Assembly (NCBI GenBank): GCA_022822305.1
Contig: JAJEBY010000013.1
Coordinates: forward strand, 1 to 64,000
DNA from: Anaerolineae bacterium
GTDB taxonomy: Bacteria > Chloroflexota > Anaerolineae > Aggregatilineales > Phototrophicaceae
Direction of reading: 5' to 3'
DNA: 64,000 nt
Every line of letters begins with the position of its first letter. The first letter of the stretch is position 1. A program made the translations under genes and the position numbers. Shown here piece by piece: positions 51,485 to 60,605 of this stretch. The notes below the pieces were generated by a model that ran no database searches, was not told where the DNA came from, and was given only the letters and a program-made list of their open reading frames with translations.

Positions 51485-53290
51485 TTGTCGGCAAGGCAGA
51501 CAAGTCGAGAGGTCTTCAACTTGAGGCGATTGGTTGCACCCGAACGGCTGCCCCTGCACTGGCTGATGCCAGCCCTCTTCTTCGTCGTCGGCTTGATCTA
51601 CCTGTATGCCGCGCCCAACTTCGAAGCCTCGGACACGGTTCAGCATATCGGCATGATCAAGTGGATCGCCGAGCGCGGGGAGCTGCCGATGCAATCGGCC
51701 GACCACGACAAACTGTACGGCCAGGAAGCCAGTCAGCCGCCGCTCTATTACCTGCTGATGGCGGCGGTCTGGAATGCCTTCGACACCTCGGATTTCGAGG
51801 CGCGCTACCTACCCAGCCCCTTCACCGTGGTCGGGGATCCGCTGCGGCTGGGCAATCGAAACGTGGTCATCTACAAGCAGGTCTATCCGCCCGATTTGCG
51901 CGGATCGTCGCTGGCGCTTTATGCGATACGCTTGCTGGGATTGGGCATGGGCGCGCTGACCGTTGGCGCGGTCGCGCAATCAGCGCGGATCGTTGCGCCG
52001 GGTCGGCGCGGCGTTCACCTGCTGGCGGGCGCGCTGACCGCCTTCAATCCGCAGTTCGTCTTCATCAGCGCATCGGTCAGCAACGACAACCTCGTTAACC
52101 TGCTGGCGGCGCTGATCACGTGGCAACTGCTGATCATGCTGCGCGAGGGCTTTCAAACGCGGCGCAGCCTGCTGCTGGCGCTATTAATTGCGCTGGCTGC
52201 ATTGACCAAAATGAGCGGCCTGGTCGTCGGCCTGGTTGTGATGCTGGCAGCGGTCTGGCTGCTCGTTCGCGAGGGAGACCGGCGCGGATTTGCGCTGCTG
52301 GTGATTGCAACCCTGCTGCTGGCGCTGGTCATGGCCGGCTGGTGGTATCTGCGCAACCTGACGCTCTACGGCGAGCTCTTTGGCACGGCGACCATGCTGG
52401 ATTATTTCGGGCGGCGCTCGATTTCGCCCTGGCAGCTTTTCCTGACCGAATTTAAGGGCTTGCGCGTCAGTTACTGGGCGGTCTTCGGCGCCTTCAACAT
52501 CGTCGTGGGCGATGCCTTCTACGCGCTGATGGACGGGCTGTGCTTGCTCGGCGCGGGCGGACTCGTCACTGTCGCTGCGCGGCGGCGGCGCGAATCAGCG
52601 CTGATGACAGCGCTCGGCTTTCTGGCGCTCTTGTTGAGCTGCGGCGCGGCCATGCTGATTTGGTGGAGCACCCAAACCTGGGCCAGCACGGGGCGGCTGC
52701 TCTTCCCCTATATCACCTCGATCAGCCTGCTGCTGGCGCTGGGTTTGAGCGCGTTGCGCATCCCTCCGCTAGTGATCGCGCTGCCGCTTTTCGCCTTCAG
52801 CGCTGCGGCGCCATTCATCACTATCGTGCCCAACTATGATCATCCGCCGGCGCTGGAGCGGCTGCCGGCATCGGCCACGGTCGCGGATGTGCGCTGGGGG
52901 GACATCCGTTTGACCGGATATGAACTTCCCGGGCAGCGCAGCTGGCGCGCCGGCGATGAGATTCCGGTGACGTTGTATTGGCGGTCGCGCGATCATTCGC
53001 CCCTGGCTTATGCCCTGGTACTGAGCTTGATTGACGCGCAGGGCGACGTCATCGCCGGCTTCGAGACCTGGCCCGGTTGGGGAACCATGCCGCATCCATG
53101 GATGCAGCTCGATATCGATTATCGCGATGACTACATCCTGCAGATTCCGGCGGACGCGGATTCGACTGCGGATTTGCGGCTGGAGATTCGCTGGTATGTC
53201 TTTCCCGATGGTCCGGCGCTGGAGGCGGAACTGGAAAGTGGCGAGCGTATGGAGGCGTATCGGCTGTCGTTGGGGAGCGTGGCGGAGTAA
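51485..53290 (+). CDS. polytopic membrane protein, glycosyltransferase-C/DUF2142-like
   Basis: About 600 residues with some 11 or 12 membrane segments and a C-terminal soluble beta domain (G-Y-E-L-P-G-Q-R-S-W-R-A-G-D-E-I onward). Near the N-terminus an E-A-S-D-T-V-Q-H segment and Q-E-A-S-Q-P-P-L-Y-Y-L follow the first membrane helix, as in lipid-linked-sugar glycosyltransferases (GT39/ArnT-like) and DUF2142 proteins. Likely role: transfer of sugars to an extracytoplasmic acceptor; inference. There is no ATG near the front. TTG at 51485 or TTG at 51521 (with GAGAGG upstream) could start it. Confidence 0.75.
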   Translation: MSARQTSREVFNLRRLVAPERLPLHWLMPALFFVVGLIYLYAAPNFEASDTVQHIGMIKWIAERGELPMQSADHDKLYGQEASQPPLYYLLMAAVWNAFDTSDFEARYLPSPFTVVGDPLRLGNRNVVIYKQVYPPDLRGSSLALYAIRLLGLGMGALTVGAVAQSARIVAPGRRGVHLLAGALTAFNPQFVFISASVSNDNLVNLLAALITWQLLIMLREGFQTRRSLLLALLIALAALTKMSGLVVGLVVMLAAVWLLVREGDRRGFALLVIATLLLALVMAGWWYLRNLTLYGELFGTATMLDYFGRRSISPWQLFLTEFKGLRVSYWAVFGAFNIVVGDAFYALMDGLCLLGAGGLVTVAARRRRESALMTALGFLALLLSCGAAMLIWWSTQTWASTGRLLFPYITSISLLLALGLSALRIPPLVIALPLFAFSAAAPFITIVPNYDHPPALERLPASATVADVRWGDIRLTGYELPGQRSWRAGDEIPVTLYWRSRDHSPLAYALVLSLIDAQGDVIAGFETWPGWGTMPHPWMQLDIDYRDDYILQIPADADSTADLRLEIRWYVFPDGPALEAELESGERMEAYRLSLGSVAE

Positions 53291-53295
53291 TGATT

Positions 53296-53413
53296 CCCCC
53301 CATCCCCCGGCCCCTTCCCCCACAAGGAGGGAAGGGGAGCTAAGTAACGCCGAGTAATGTAGGAAAAAAGCCCCTCCCCCTTCATGCGTGAGGCCAATTG
53401 GGGTGGGGGTGCG
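53296..53413. repeat. C-rich/G-rich hairpins after the membrane-protein gene
   Basis: CCCCCATCCCCCGGCCCC with GGGAAGGGGAGC (53296-53341), then GCCCCTCCCCCTTCATGCGT with TTGGGGTGGGGG (about 53371-53409). They lie between convergent genes and could end transcription. Confidence 0.7.
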
Positions 53414-53626
53414 CTACGCCGACTGGCTGGCGCGCCATTCCGCCATGGTTTTGCTGCCTTTGCTCTTGTTGCAGTGGGTGCAGAGCAGCTGCAGGTTGTC
53501 GGCGTGATCCGTCCCGCCGCGAGACTTTGGCAGGATGTGATCGACTTCCATGACCTTGAAGGGAAAATGCGTCTCGTAGCCGGCGCAGTGACCTTCCTGC
53601 TCGCCGTCAAGCGGGTCAAATCTCAC
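53414..53626 (-). CDS. short HNH-endonuclease domain protein (probable remnant)
   Basis: Seventy residues from a GTG at 53626. It has the HNH core V-D-H-I-L-P-K-S-R-G-G-T-D and the second half N-L-Q-L-L-C-T-H-C-N-K-S-K-G, with the first cysteine-bearing G-H-C-A-G-Y-E-T-H-F-P-F-K segment. This arrangement is common at the C-termini of DNA methyltransferases or restriction-linked nucleases. The metal ligands look intact, but there is no ribosome site or partner gene and the coding start is poor, so it may be the tail of a lost gene. Confidence 0.6.
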   Translation of the reverse strand: MRFDPLDGEQEGHCAGYETHFPFKVMEVDHILPKSRGGTDHADNLQLLCTHCNKSKGSKTMAEWRASQSA

Positions 53627-53636
53627 GCGCGGGATT

Positions 53637-53666
53637 TTGCCGATTTGACAGCAAGCTTGTTATAAT
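53637..53666 (+). promoter_or_regulatory. putative promoter of the BMP-type importer operon
   Basis: TTGCCG (53637-53642), an 18-base spacer and a perfect TATAAT (53661-53666) lie 54 bases upstream of the binding-protein start. Confidence 0.5.
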
Positions 53667-53719
53667 ACGCGCATCAGAACCTTCTCTGATTCTATCGAGC
53701 GTTTTAACGGAGGAATCCA

Positions 53720-54862
53720 ATGAAGAAGCTATGTTTTGTCATTTTAGCAGTTTTTGTTTGTTTGACGGCTTTCACCGCCGTCGCCCAGGATCCGCTTCGG
53801 GTGGTCCTGGTGGTCAATGGCACGCTCGGCGACAAGTCGTTTTTCGATAGCGCCCAGCGCGGCATGGATCACATCGCCGATGAACTTGATGTAGAGACGG
53901 ACACGGTCGAGCTTGGCGTTGATCCGGCCAATTGGGAATCCGGCTTGCTGGATGTGATGTCCGATAGCGATTCTTACGATGTTTTGATCACGGGCACCTC
54001 CCAGCTGATCGATGTCATGGCCTTGAATTCGCATCTGTATCCGGACAAGTACTTCATCTATTACGACCTGCCGATGCCGTATGACGATCCGGAACGCTGC
54101 ATCGAGGGCTGCTCCAATGTCTATTCGATGCTCTACAAGCAGAACGAAGGCTCCTTCCTGGCCGGTGTTTACGCGGCGGCAGTCACGACCAGCATGATGG
54201 AAGGCACCAACGACGATGTGATCATCGGCGCGGTCGGCGGCAACCAGATTCCGGTCATTGATGACTTCATCGTCGGCTACGAGCAGGGCGCTTGCCTGGT
54301 CAATCCTGACGTACAGGTCATCATCCAATACGCCGGCAGCTGGAACGATCCGGCGCGCGGCAAGGAAATCACGTTGGCCATGTATGAGCAGGGCGCGGAC
54401 ATCGTCTTCCAGATCGCTGGCGGCACCGGCGTCGGCGTTTTTGAAGCGGCGCACGAGCAGGGTCACTTTGCCATCGGCGTCGACTCGGACCAGGCGGTCA
54501 TCGTGGCCGAAACCGATCCCGAGCAAGCGGAGCAAATCCTGACCAGCATGCTCAAGAATGTAGATTTCTCGGTCATTCGCGCGGTAGAGCTGCATTTGGC
54601 GGGCGAGCTGCCCTACGGGACCATCGAGAACCTCGGCATTCCGGAAGGCGGCGTTGGCCTGGCTGATAACGAATTCTATCAGGCGGCCACCTCCGATGAG
54701 ATCAAAGCCATCGTGGATGCGGCCACTTCAGCAGTCGTCAATGGCGAGATCGAGATTCAAACCGTCTTCACCGACGAGGAGAATGTCGCTGCGGTTGGCA
54801 CGGCTTGCGAAGACATGCCCTCCGCCGGCATGACCGTCGCCGATCTGATGGGCGATATGTAG
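53720..54862 (+). CDS. BMP-family (PnrA/BmpA-like) nucleoside-type binding protein
   Basis: A 380-residue exported protein with signal peptide M-K-K-L-C-F-V-I-L-A-V-F ending A-V-A-Q-D. The BMP fold shows V-V-N-G-T-L-G-D-K-S-F-F-D-S-A (family opening), E-G-S-F-L-A-G-V-Y-A-A and G-A-D-I-V-F-Q-I-A-G-G-T-G-V-G-V, then G-V-D-S-D-Q. Members bind nucleosides or purines. GGAGG lies 5 bases before the ATG. There is no lipobox, so it is secreted or tethered by another means. It begins an operon with an ATPase and two permeases. Confidence 0.92.
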   Translation: MKKLCFVILAVFVCLTAFTAVAQDPLRVVLVVNGTLGDKSFFDSAQRGMDHIADELDVETDTVELGVDPANWESGLLDVMSDSDSYDVLITGTSQLIDVMALNSHLYPDKYFIYYDLPMPYDDPERCIEGCSNVYSMLYKQNEGSFLAGVYAAAVTTSMMEGTNDDVIIGAVGGNQIPVIDDFIVGYEQGACLVNPDVQVIIQYAGSWNDPARGKEITLAMYEQGADIVFQIAGGTGVGVFEAAHEQGHFAIGVDSDQAVIVAETDPEQAEQILTSMLKNVDFSVIRAVELHLAGELPYGTIENLGIPEGGVGLADNEFYQAATSDEIKAIVDAATSAVVNGEIEIQTVFTDEENVAAVGTACEDMPSAGMTVADLMGDM

Positions 54863-55050
54863 CCACCATCCCCCAACCCCTTCCCTCATATCGGGGGAGG
54901 GGGAGTTTTTCTGGCAGTCGGGCAAGTAGAATGCGGGTCAGCCTTTGGCTGACCCTTACCAGTATATTCAAGCGAAATTGCATTAGGGCGACCCGCCGGG
55001 TCGCCCGCAATTGCGCGTGTATCGCCGGATTGGTGCAGAGACACTCACTT
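54863..55050. repeat. repeat segment between binding-protein and ATPase genes
   Basis: A C-rich/G-rich hairpin (CCATCCCCCAACCCC ... GGGGGAGGGGGAG, about 54866-54905) and a REP-like hairpin GGGCGACCCGCCGGGTCGCC (about 54987-55006). They may set a lower level of the membrane components relative to the binding protein. Confidence 0.75.
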
Positions 55051-56592
55051 ATGCCTATTATCGAAACGCAAGCCATTCACAAGATTTATCCCAACGGGGT
55101 CCACGCCAACGACGATATCAACTTCGAGGTCGAGCACGGTGAGATTCACGCGCTGGTGGGCGAGAACGGGGCCGGCAAGACCACGCTGATGAAACTCATC
55201 TTCGGCATGGAGCATCCCACCTCCGGGCGCATTCTCTTCCGCGGAGAAGAAGTGGAAATCGAGAATCCCCAGGATGCCATCGAGCACGGCATCGGCATGG
55301 TGCATCAGAATTTCATGCTGGTGAATTCATTCTCCGTCGCCCAGAACATCATTCTCAATCGGGAGACCATGCAGGGCATCAGCATCGATATGCAGCAAGC
55401 CATCGACGATACCGCGGCGCTCTCGCAAGAATATGGCCTGGCAGTCAATCCCACCGCCAAGATAGAAGATATTCCGGTGGGCATGCGCCAGCGCGTCGAG
55501 ATTCTCAAGGCGCTTTATCGCGGCGCGGAGATCCTCATCCTCGATGAGCCGACCGCCGTCTTGACGCCCAGCGAAACGCAAGATCTCTTCGCCGCCGTCC
55601 GCAACCTGGTCGAAGGCGGCAAGACCGTCATCTTCATCACCCACAAGCTCAAGGAAGTCATCGCCATTTCCGACCGAGTCACGGTCATGCGGGATGCGCG
55701 CGTGATCGGCACGGTCAAGACGGCCGAAACCGACGAACGCGAATTGGCGCGGATGATGGTGGGGCGCGAGGTCTTCATGCAGGTCGATCGTCCGCCGGTC
55801 GAACGCGGCGGTTCCGTATTGGAAGTCAGTGATTTGACCTATGCCGACGACAGCGGGCATCAGCTGTTGAAGCACATCAGCTTTCATGTTTATGAGAACG
55901 AAATACTGGGCATCGCCGGCGTCGAAGGCAATGGCCAGACCGAGCTGGCGGAAGTTTTGACCGGCTTGCGCCCGCCGACCACGGGCGAGGCTTTCATCAA
56001 TGAGGAACAAATCCTGGGGCGCGGGCCGCGCTCGGTGCGCGAGCATCAAGTGGCGCATATCCCGGAAGATCGCCTGACCAACGGCGTGGCGCTGGCATCG
56101 ACCATCGACGACAACCTGATCATTGATCGCTATTATCGCGAGCCGTTTACCCGCCGCGGCCTGCTCGATATCAACGCCATCGAGGACAACGGCCGCGAGC
56201 TGATCCGCGAATTCAACATCATCGCGCCCAGCGGCGCCATTCCGGTCAACGCGCTTTCCGGCGGCAATATGCAGAAAGTGGTGGTCGCCCGCGAGCTCTC
56301 ATCCTCGCCCAAGCTGCTGATCGCGGCCCAGCCGACGCGCGGTGTTGATATCGGCGCTATCGAATTCATCCACCAGGAACTGGTCGATCAACGCACAAAT
56401 GGCCTGGCGATCCTGTTGATCTCGGCCGATCTGCAAGAGGTGATGAAACTGTCCGACCGCATCATGGTCATGTACGAGGGCGAAATCGTCGGTGTCTTCC
56501 CCAACGACGACAGCCTGACCGAAGAGCGCATCGGCTATTATATGCTAGGCGCCGAACGCCAGGACGCGGCGGAAATGGAGCGTTACGCATGA
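55051..56592 (+). CDS. nucleoside-type ABC transporter ATPase (double nucleotide-binding domain)
   Basis: A 513-residue protein with two ABC domains of the YufO/NupA kind. Walker A G-E-N-G-A-G-K-T at about residue 37, V-H-Q-N-F-M-L-V Q-loop and L-D-E-P-T-A-V-L-T in the first domain; G-V-E-G-N-G-Q-T (degenerate), L-S-G-G-N-M-Q-K and A-A-Q-P-T-R-G-V-D in the second. The ATG at 55051 starts [11 protein letters not shown] and has only a weak ribosome site. It overlaps the next gene by ATGA. Confidence 0.93.
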   Translation: MPIIETQAIHKIYPNGVHANDDINFEVEHGEIHALVGENGAGKTTLMKLIFGMEHPTSGRILFRGEEVEIENPQDAIEHGIGMVHQNFMLVNSFSVAQNIILNRETMQGISIDMQQAIDDTAALSQEYGLAVNPTAKIEDIPVGMRQRVEILKALYRGAEILILDEPTAVLTPSETQDLFAAVRNLVEGGKTVIFITHKLKEVIAISDRVTVMRDARVIGTVKTAETDERELARMMVGREVFMQVDRPPVERGGSVLEVSDLTYADDSGHQLLKHISFHVYENEILGIAGVEGNGQTELAEVLTGLRPPTTGEAFINEEQILGRGPRSVREHQVAHIPEDRLTNGVALASTIDDNLIIDRYYREPFTRRGLLDINAIEDNGRELIREFNIIAPSGAIPVNALSGGNMQKVVVARELSSSPKLLIAAQPTRGVDIGAIEFIHQELVDQRTNGLAILLISADLQEVMKLSDRIMVMYEGEIVGVFPNDDSLTEERIGYYMLGAERQDAAEMERYA

Positions 56593-58289
56593 CAGCATTT
56601 AGGACGCATTTGCTTCTGATTCTGGGCGGCCTCTCCGGCCTCGCCGTCACGCTCTTCATCACCAATACCATGTTTGACGGTTCCATAGAGAAGATGTCGG
56701 CGACGCCCACCTGGCAGAATGTGGTGCTGGTTAATGTATTGATCGGCGCTTGTATATTTCTATTCGTCGTGGAGCTGCGGCGCGGGGCCATCCGCGTTTT
56801 GCTCACGGTTGTCGTGGCGCTAATTTTGGGATTCCTGGTGACCTTTGTCTTCAATCTCGATTCGTCGCTGCGCTTCACCCGCGGGGAATTCCGCGTGCAG
56901 GTGGTTTCCGAAGCGGAAGCCCTTGATGTCGACGGCGTCGATTTGGAATACAATCGCGTGCGCGGCGGCCACTTCAACAAACCCAACGTGGTCGAGCCCG
57001 TCAGCGAGGTGGCCTGGAGCTTCGCCGGGGGCGAGGGCGACGTGGTCTCACTCCTGGCGTATGCCAAGAACAAGCGCTCATCGGTCGATCCATTGGTCGA
57101 GCTGCGCGATGAATCCGGCGCGGTACTGGCATCGGCGACATCGGCCACGGTCGCGCAAGTCGAGGAGCGTTTCGACGATCTGGTGCGCGTGACGGACGCG
57201 GTCATCGCCGATTTTCAATTGCCCGCTGACGGCACATACACGCTGTATGCCCGGCCCGAAGAGCTGGCTACCGGCACCATCATGACTGAGGCTTTTCAGC
57301 AGACGAATGTGGCTTTCGAGGCGCTATTGCTCGGTCCCATCCAGCGCGTTAATCGCTGGGGCGCCTGGATCCAAGACGCCATCACGCTCATCCTGATCGG
57401 TTTGTCCTTCGCCATCGTCTTTCGCGCCGAGCAATTCAGCCTGGGCGCGGAGGGACAGCTGTATTTTGGGGCGCTGGTTTCCGGCGCAATCGCACTCAAT
57501 TCGCCGAATGTCCCAAGCATCTTGATCATCCCCATCATCCTCCTCGCCTCCGGCACAGCCGGTTTCATTTACGGATTGATCCCCGGCGCGCTGAAAGCCT
57601 ATCTGGGCGCAAACGAGTTGGTCTCGACGCTGATGCTCAACGTGATCGCCACCGGTTTTTTCGATATGGTGCTCTATTTCCAATTGCGGCCGATCGATTC
57701 TGCTTACGTGGCTACTGGAAAGTTTCCGGCTAACACGGTTTTGCCGGTGATAGTCGAGCGGACACAAGTTACGATCGCCGTATTCCTGGTGGCAATCGTT
57801 GTGTTCTTTTGCTGGCTATTGATCCGCCGCACGCCGCTGGGATACGAGATTCGCATCATCGGCTCCAACCTGAAATTCGCGGATTATGGCGGGGTGAATT
57901 CTCGCCGCACCATCATGCTGTCGATGGCGCTCAGCGGCGTCGTGGCCGGCTTCGCGGGCATGCACCTGGCCAACGGCATCTATCGGGAGTTGATCCTGGA
58001 TTTATCGCTGGCGCTGGCCTTTGAAGGGGTGGTGGTCGCATTGCTGGCTCGACTGAATGTGCTGGTGGTGCCTTTCGCCGGCTTGCTTTACTCCTATTTG
58101 CGAGTGGGCGCGCAGTTCATGGAGCGCGATGCCAACGCCAGTTTCGAGCTTGTGCGCATGATCCAGGCCATCATCATCCTGCTCATCACGGCGGAAGCCC
58201 TGGTCACCATCTTCCAGGGACGCCAGAAACGCGCCGATATCGACGAGAAGGGTCACGCGGTCGAGGCACTGGAGGCTGGCGATGTTTGA
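56589..58289 (+). CDS. nucleoside-type ABC transporter permease 1 with N-terminal extension
   Basis: A 566-residue membrane protein. Residues about 250-550 are the permease proper (F-R-A-E-Q-F-S-L-G-A-E-G-Q-L-Y-F-G-A near its start and G-F-A-G-M-H-L-A-N-G towards its end). The first 230 residues are an extra part: two or three membrane segments and then an exported beta-rich domain (S-E-A-E-A-L-D-V-D-G-V then a run of acidic strands) not found in ordinary relatives of about 350 residues. It starts within the ATPase stop (ATGA). Confidence 0.88.
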   Translation: MTAFRTHLLLILGGLSGLAVTLFITNTMFDGSIEKMSATPTWQNVVLVNVLIGACIFLFVVELRRGAIRVLLTVVVALILGFLVTFVFNLDSSLRFTRGEFRVQVVSEAEALDVDGVDLEYNRVRGGHFNKPNVVEPVSEVAWSFAGGEGDVVSLLAYAKNKRSSVDPLVELRDESGAVLASATSATVAQVEERFDDLVRVTDAVIADFQLPADGTYTLYARPEELATGTIMTEAFQQTNVAFEALLLGPIQRVNRWGAWIQDAITLILIGLSFAIVFRAEQFSLGAEGQLYFGALVSGAIALNSPNVPSILIIPIILLASGTAGFIYGLIPGALKAYLGANELVSTLMLNVIATGFFDMVLYFQLRPIDSAYVATGKFPANTVLPVIVERTQVTIAVFLVAIVVFFCWLLIRRTPLGYEIRIIGSNLKFADYGGVNSRRTIMLSMALSGVVAGFAGMHLANGIYRELILDLSLALAFEGVVVALLARLNVLVVPFAGLLYSYLRVGAQFMERDANASFELVRMIQAIIILLITAEALVTIFQGRQKRADIDEKGHAVEALEAGDV

Positions 58290-59664
58290 AAATGTAATTG
58301 ACGGTATCTTTAGCGCCGCCTTCCTCTTTGCGGTTCTGCGCGTCGCCACGCCCATCCTGTTGCCGTCTATGGGCGCGCTGCTATCGGAAAAGGCCGGCGT
58401 AATCAATATCGGCCTGGAGGGCATGATGCTCTCATCCGCCTTCACGGGGGTGGTTGTCAGCGCTTTTTCGCAGGACTGGTTCGGCTTCGAGACCGGGGTG
58501 ACCATCGGTCCCTGGCTGGGTTTGGCGCTGGGCGTGGGCGTCGCCATGCTGCTGTCTCTGGCTCTGGCTTTCTTCCATCTCAATATGAAAGGCGATCTCA
58601 TCCTCTCGGGCATCGCCATCAATATCTTCGGTTCCTCCGCCACTGTCGTCATCATGTACGAGCTAACCGGCGATCGCGGCAATACCAGCACCCTGGCCAG
58701 CCTGCAGATGCCCTTCATTCAGTTGCCCGAGATCATCAACCAGATCCCGATTGTTGGCCAGTTCGCCTACGAGGTGTTCAACAATCAGAGCATCATGACT
58801 TGGATCGCCTTCATATCGGTTTTCATCGTGTCCTTCTTTCTCTATCGCACGCCCTTCGGCATGCACTTGCGCGCGGTGGGCGAGAATCCGGACGCCGCGG
58901 CTTCAGTCGGCATCAACGTCAAGCGCGTCCGTTATCAGTCGCTGCTGATCAGCGGATTCTTCGCCGGTTTGGGCGGCATCCACATGAGCATGGGTTATCT
59001 GCAGCTTTTCCAGCGCGATATGACGAATGGTCGCGGCTTTATCGCCTTGGTCACGCCGTCGCTGGGCGGCGGTCACCCTGTCGGCACCATGGTCGCGTCA
59101 ACCATCTTCGGTTTCTTCGATGCGCTGGGAATCCGCCTGGGATCGCTGGAGATCCCTCCACAGCTGCCGCAGTCCATTCCCTATTTCGCCACCGTTTTGG
59201 CGCTGGTCATTTATGCGCTGCAGCGAAGAATCTCCAATCGCGTCAGTGAGATGCGCACCGCTTCCGGCGAAGCATTTGACGCCGACTTTTGGAAGTCGAT
59301 TCAGCGCATCAGCATACTGCACATGCTGTTGATGGTGGTCTCTGTGATTGGTGTGGTCACTGGCATCAGCATGGTAACTACGCCGCGCGGCTTCGGTGGC
59401 GATGACGCCATCCTCGCCGGCGCGCTCATCTTTATCGCTTCGGTCGTGCTCTTGCTCATCAGCATGCCTTTCGTCACTGACATCTTCCGCATTCAGCGGC
59501 GCTGGGCAGCGAGCGGGATTGTGACGGTGGCGTCGCTGGGCATCTATCTGACGCTGCTGCTGTCGCTGCGTCTGGAAATGCTGATCTCGGTCGTCATCGG
59601 ATTTGTGGCCAGCGCTCTGGTCTGGTACATGATCGGCGGTCGGGTTTTGATGCGGAGTGAGTAA
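58282..59664 (+). CDS. nucleoside-type ABC transporter permease 2 with C-terminal extension
   Basis: A 460-residue membrane protein with G-A-L-L-S-E-K-A-G-V-I-N-I-G-L-E-G-M-M-L near its start, the hallmark of the second permease of this transporter group, and L-R-A-V-G-E-N-P-D-A-A-A-S-V-G. Residues after about 330 form an additional block with about four membrane segments not needed in the family (usual length about 310-330). It overlaps the previous gene by 8 bases. Confidence 0.88.
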   Translation: MFENVIDGIFSAAFLFAVLRVATPILLPSMGALLSEKAGVINIGLEGMMLSSAFTGVVVSAFSQDWFGFETGVTIGPWLGLALGVGVAMLLSLALAFFHLNMKGDLILSGIAINIFGSSATVVIMYELTGDRGNTSTLASLQMPFIQLPEIINQIPIVGQFAYEVFNNQSIMTWIAFISVFIVSFFLYRTPFGMHLRAVGENPDAAASVGINVKRVRYQSLLISGFFAGLGGIHMSMGYLQLFQRDMTNGRGFIALVTPSLGGGHPVGTMVASTIFGFFDALGIRLGSLEIPPQLPQSIPYFATVLALVIYALQRRISNRVSEMRTASGEAFDADFWKSIQRISILHMLLMVVSVIGVVTGISMVTTPRGFGGDDAILAGALIFIASVVLLLISMPFVTDIFRIQRRWAASGIVTVASLGIYLTLLLSLRLEMLISVVIGFVASALVWYMIGGRVLMRSE

Positions 59665-59706
59665 TAGAGCAAAAGCGCGATTCGACAGGTTCAGGGCGGG
59701 ACTGGA

Positions 59707-60006
59707 TTAGTCCCTTGGCGGAGGTTGTGGAGGTTTGTGTTGCTCACCCGGCTTGACTAATCTCTGCGAGAATACAAATACGGCGTCCATTACGAGGACG
59801 GCTGCGCCAGCCGTATCTTTATCTATAGCTACCAATACCAGCCCACCGATCAAGGCAATTATGGCGATGCCACCGCCAATGAATTGGCCGCGTTTGGTGA
59901 TCGCGTAGGTGTCGGACATTAGCTGAAGCGCTATTGTTGTGTTGTCCGCCTGCTCTTGCTTTTCCCACGCCATCTTGTGCCGCTGATACTCTTCATAAGT
60001 GGGCAA
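59707..60006 (-). CDS. small two-span membrane protein (unknown)
   Basis: About 99 residues. A charged N-terminal helix (Y-E-E-Y-Q-R-H-K-M-A-W-E-K-Q-E-Q-A-D) is followed by I-G-G-G-I-A-I-I-A-L-I-G-G-L-V-L-V-A-I and A-G-A-A-V-L-V-M-D-A-V-F-V-F, then a proline-rich tail (H-K-P-P-Q-P-P-P-R-D). This resembles the DUF2335-type layout of small bacterial membrane proteins. The start codon is TTG and the ribosome site is poor, so the true start is uncertain. Confidence 0.5.
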   Translation of the reverse strand: MPTYEEYQRHKMAWEKQEQADNTTIALQLMSDTYAITKRGQFIGGGIAIIALIGGLVLVAIDKDTAGAAVLVMDAVFVFSQRLVKPGEQHKPPQPPPRD

Positions 60007-60103
60007 GAGCCGTTCATCAATGTGTACTGCTGAGAACTCGGCAAGAACCTATGGAGAATCATCATCATTTGGAAAATCGCGCAATTCGTCTTTTCGGACA
60101 GCA

Positions 60104-60340
60104 TTACTCGCGATTCTCCGCAAGCAATCTTAGATATTCGCCATTTATCGTAGCGATACTCTCTCGAATTGATTCTTCAGCACTTTGACGAGGCTGAGAA
60201 ACCGTCGCCAACCAATGATGATGAATGCGTTCGTACATGCTTATCCCGCTCGCGCCATAAATGTCCATGGCGGTTGCCAAGCCGGTGATAAATGGATTCG
60301 GCGGCAGCACTGTCTCAGGATCAAATCTCTTCATTTTCAT
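60104..60340 (-). CDS. small soluble protein (unknown)
   Basis: Seventy-eight residues, M-K-M-K-R-F-D-P-E-T-V-L-P-P-N-P-F, with no membrane segment and a mixed helical C-terminal half (E-E-S-I-R-E-S-I-A-T-I-N-G-E-Y-L-R-L-L). GGAAGC is the only ribosome-like site. It lies about 100 bases upstream of the two-span membrane protein gene on the same strand. No family recognised. Confidence 0.4.
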   Translation of the reverse strand: MKMKRFDPETVLPPNPFITGLATAMDIYGASGISMYERIHHHWLATVSQPRQSAEESIRESIATINGEYLRLLAENRE

Positions 60341-60605
60341 GCTTCCATTGTGGACATGTGAATGCGGGCGACTATCATCATAGACAACTATTGTTTGTGC
60401 CGCATTATAGTATCCTAGATTATCCTACAGGTGCAACATTTCCTATATTTCAGGATAGCAAGGATTGCATTAGAGAAACCTGTAAGTCAGTTGCATAATT
60501 CTAATCGGTAATGTGAATTGCGGGAATGAGACGGGGCAATAGCGAAAGCTCTAGCTGGGGTTGTCGGGGTTCCATCCTCCTGCGGAAGAAAGGCAAGGCA
60601 ACTAC

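Noticed and set aside
53646-53666. TTGACA ten bases before TATAAT upstream of the BMP-type gene
   Set aside because: A 10-base spacer is far too short for a sigma-70 promoter; a TTGCCG with an 18-base spacer was preferred.
59934-60108. A short minus-strand frame starting at an ATG that overlaps the stop of the 60104-60340 gene
   Set aside because: It has poor composition, overlaps the two-span membrane protein in another frame and has no ribosome site.
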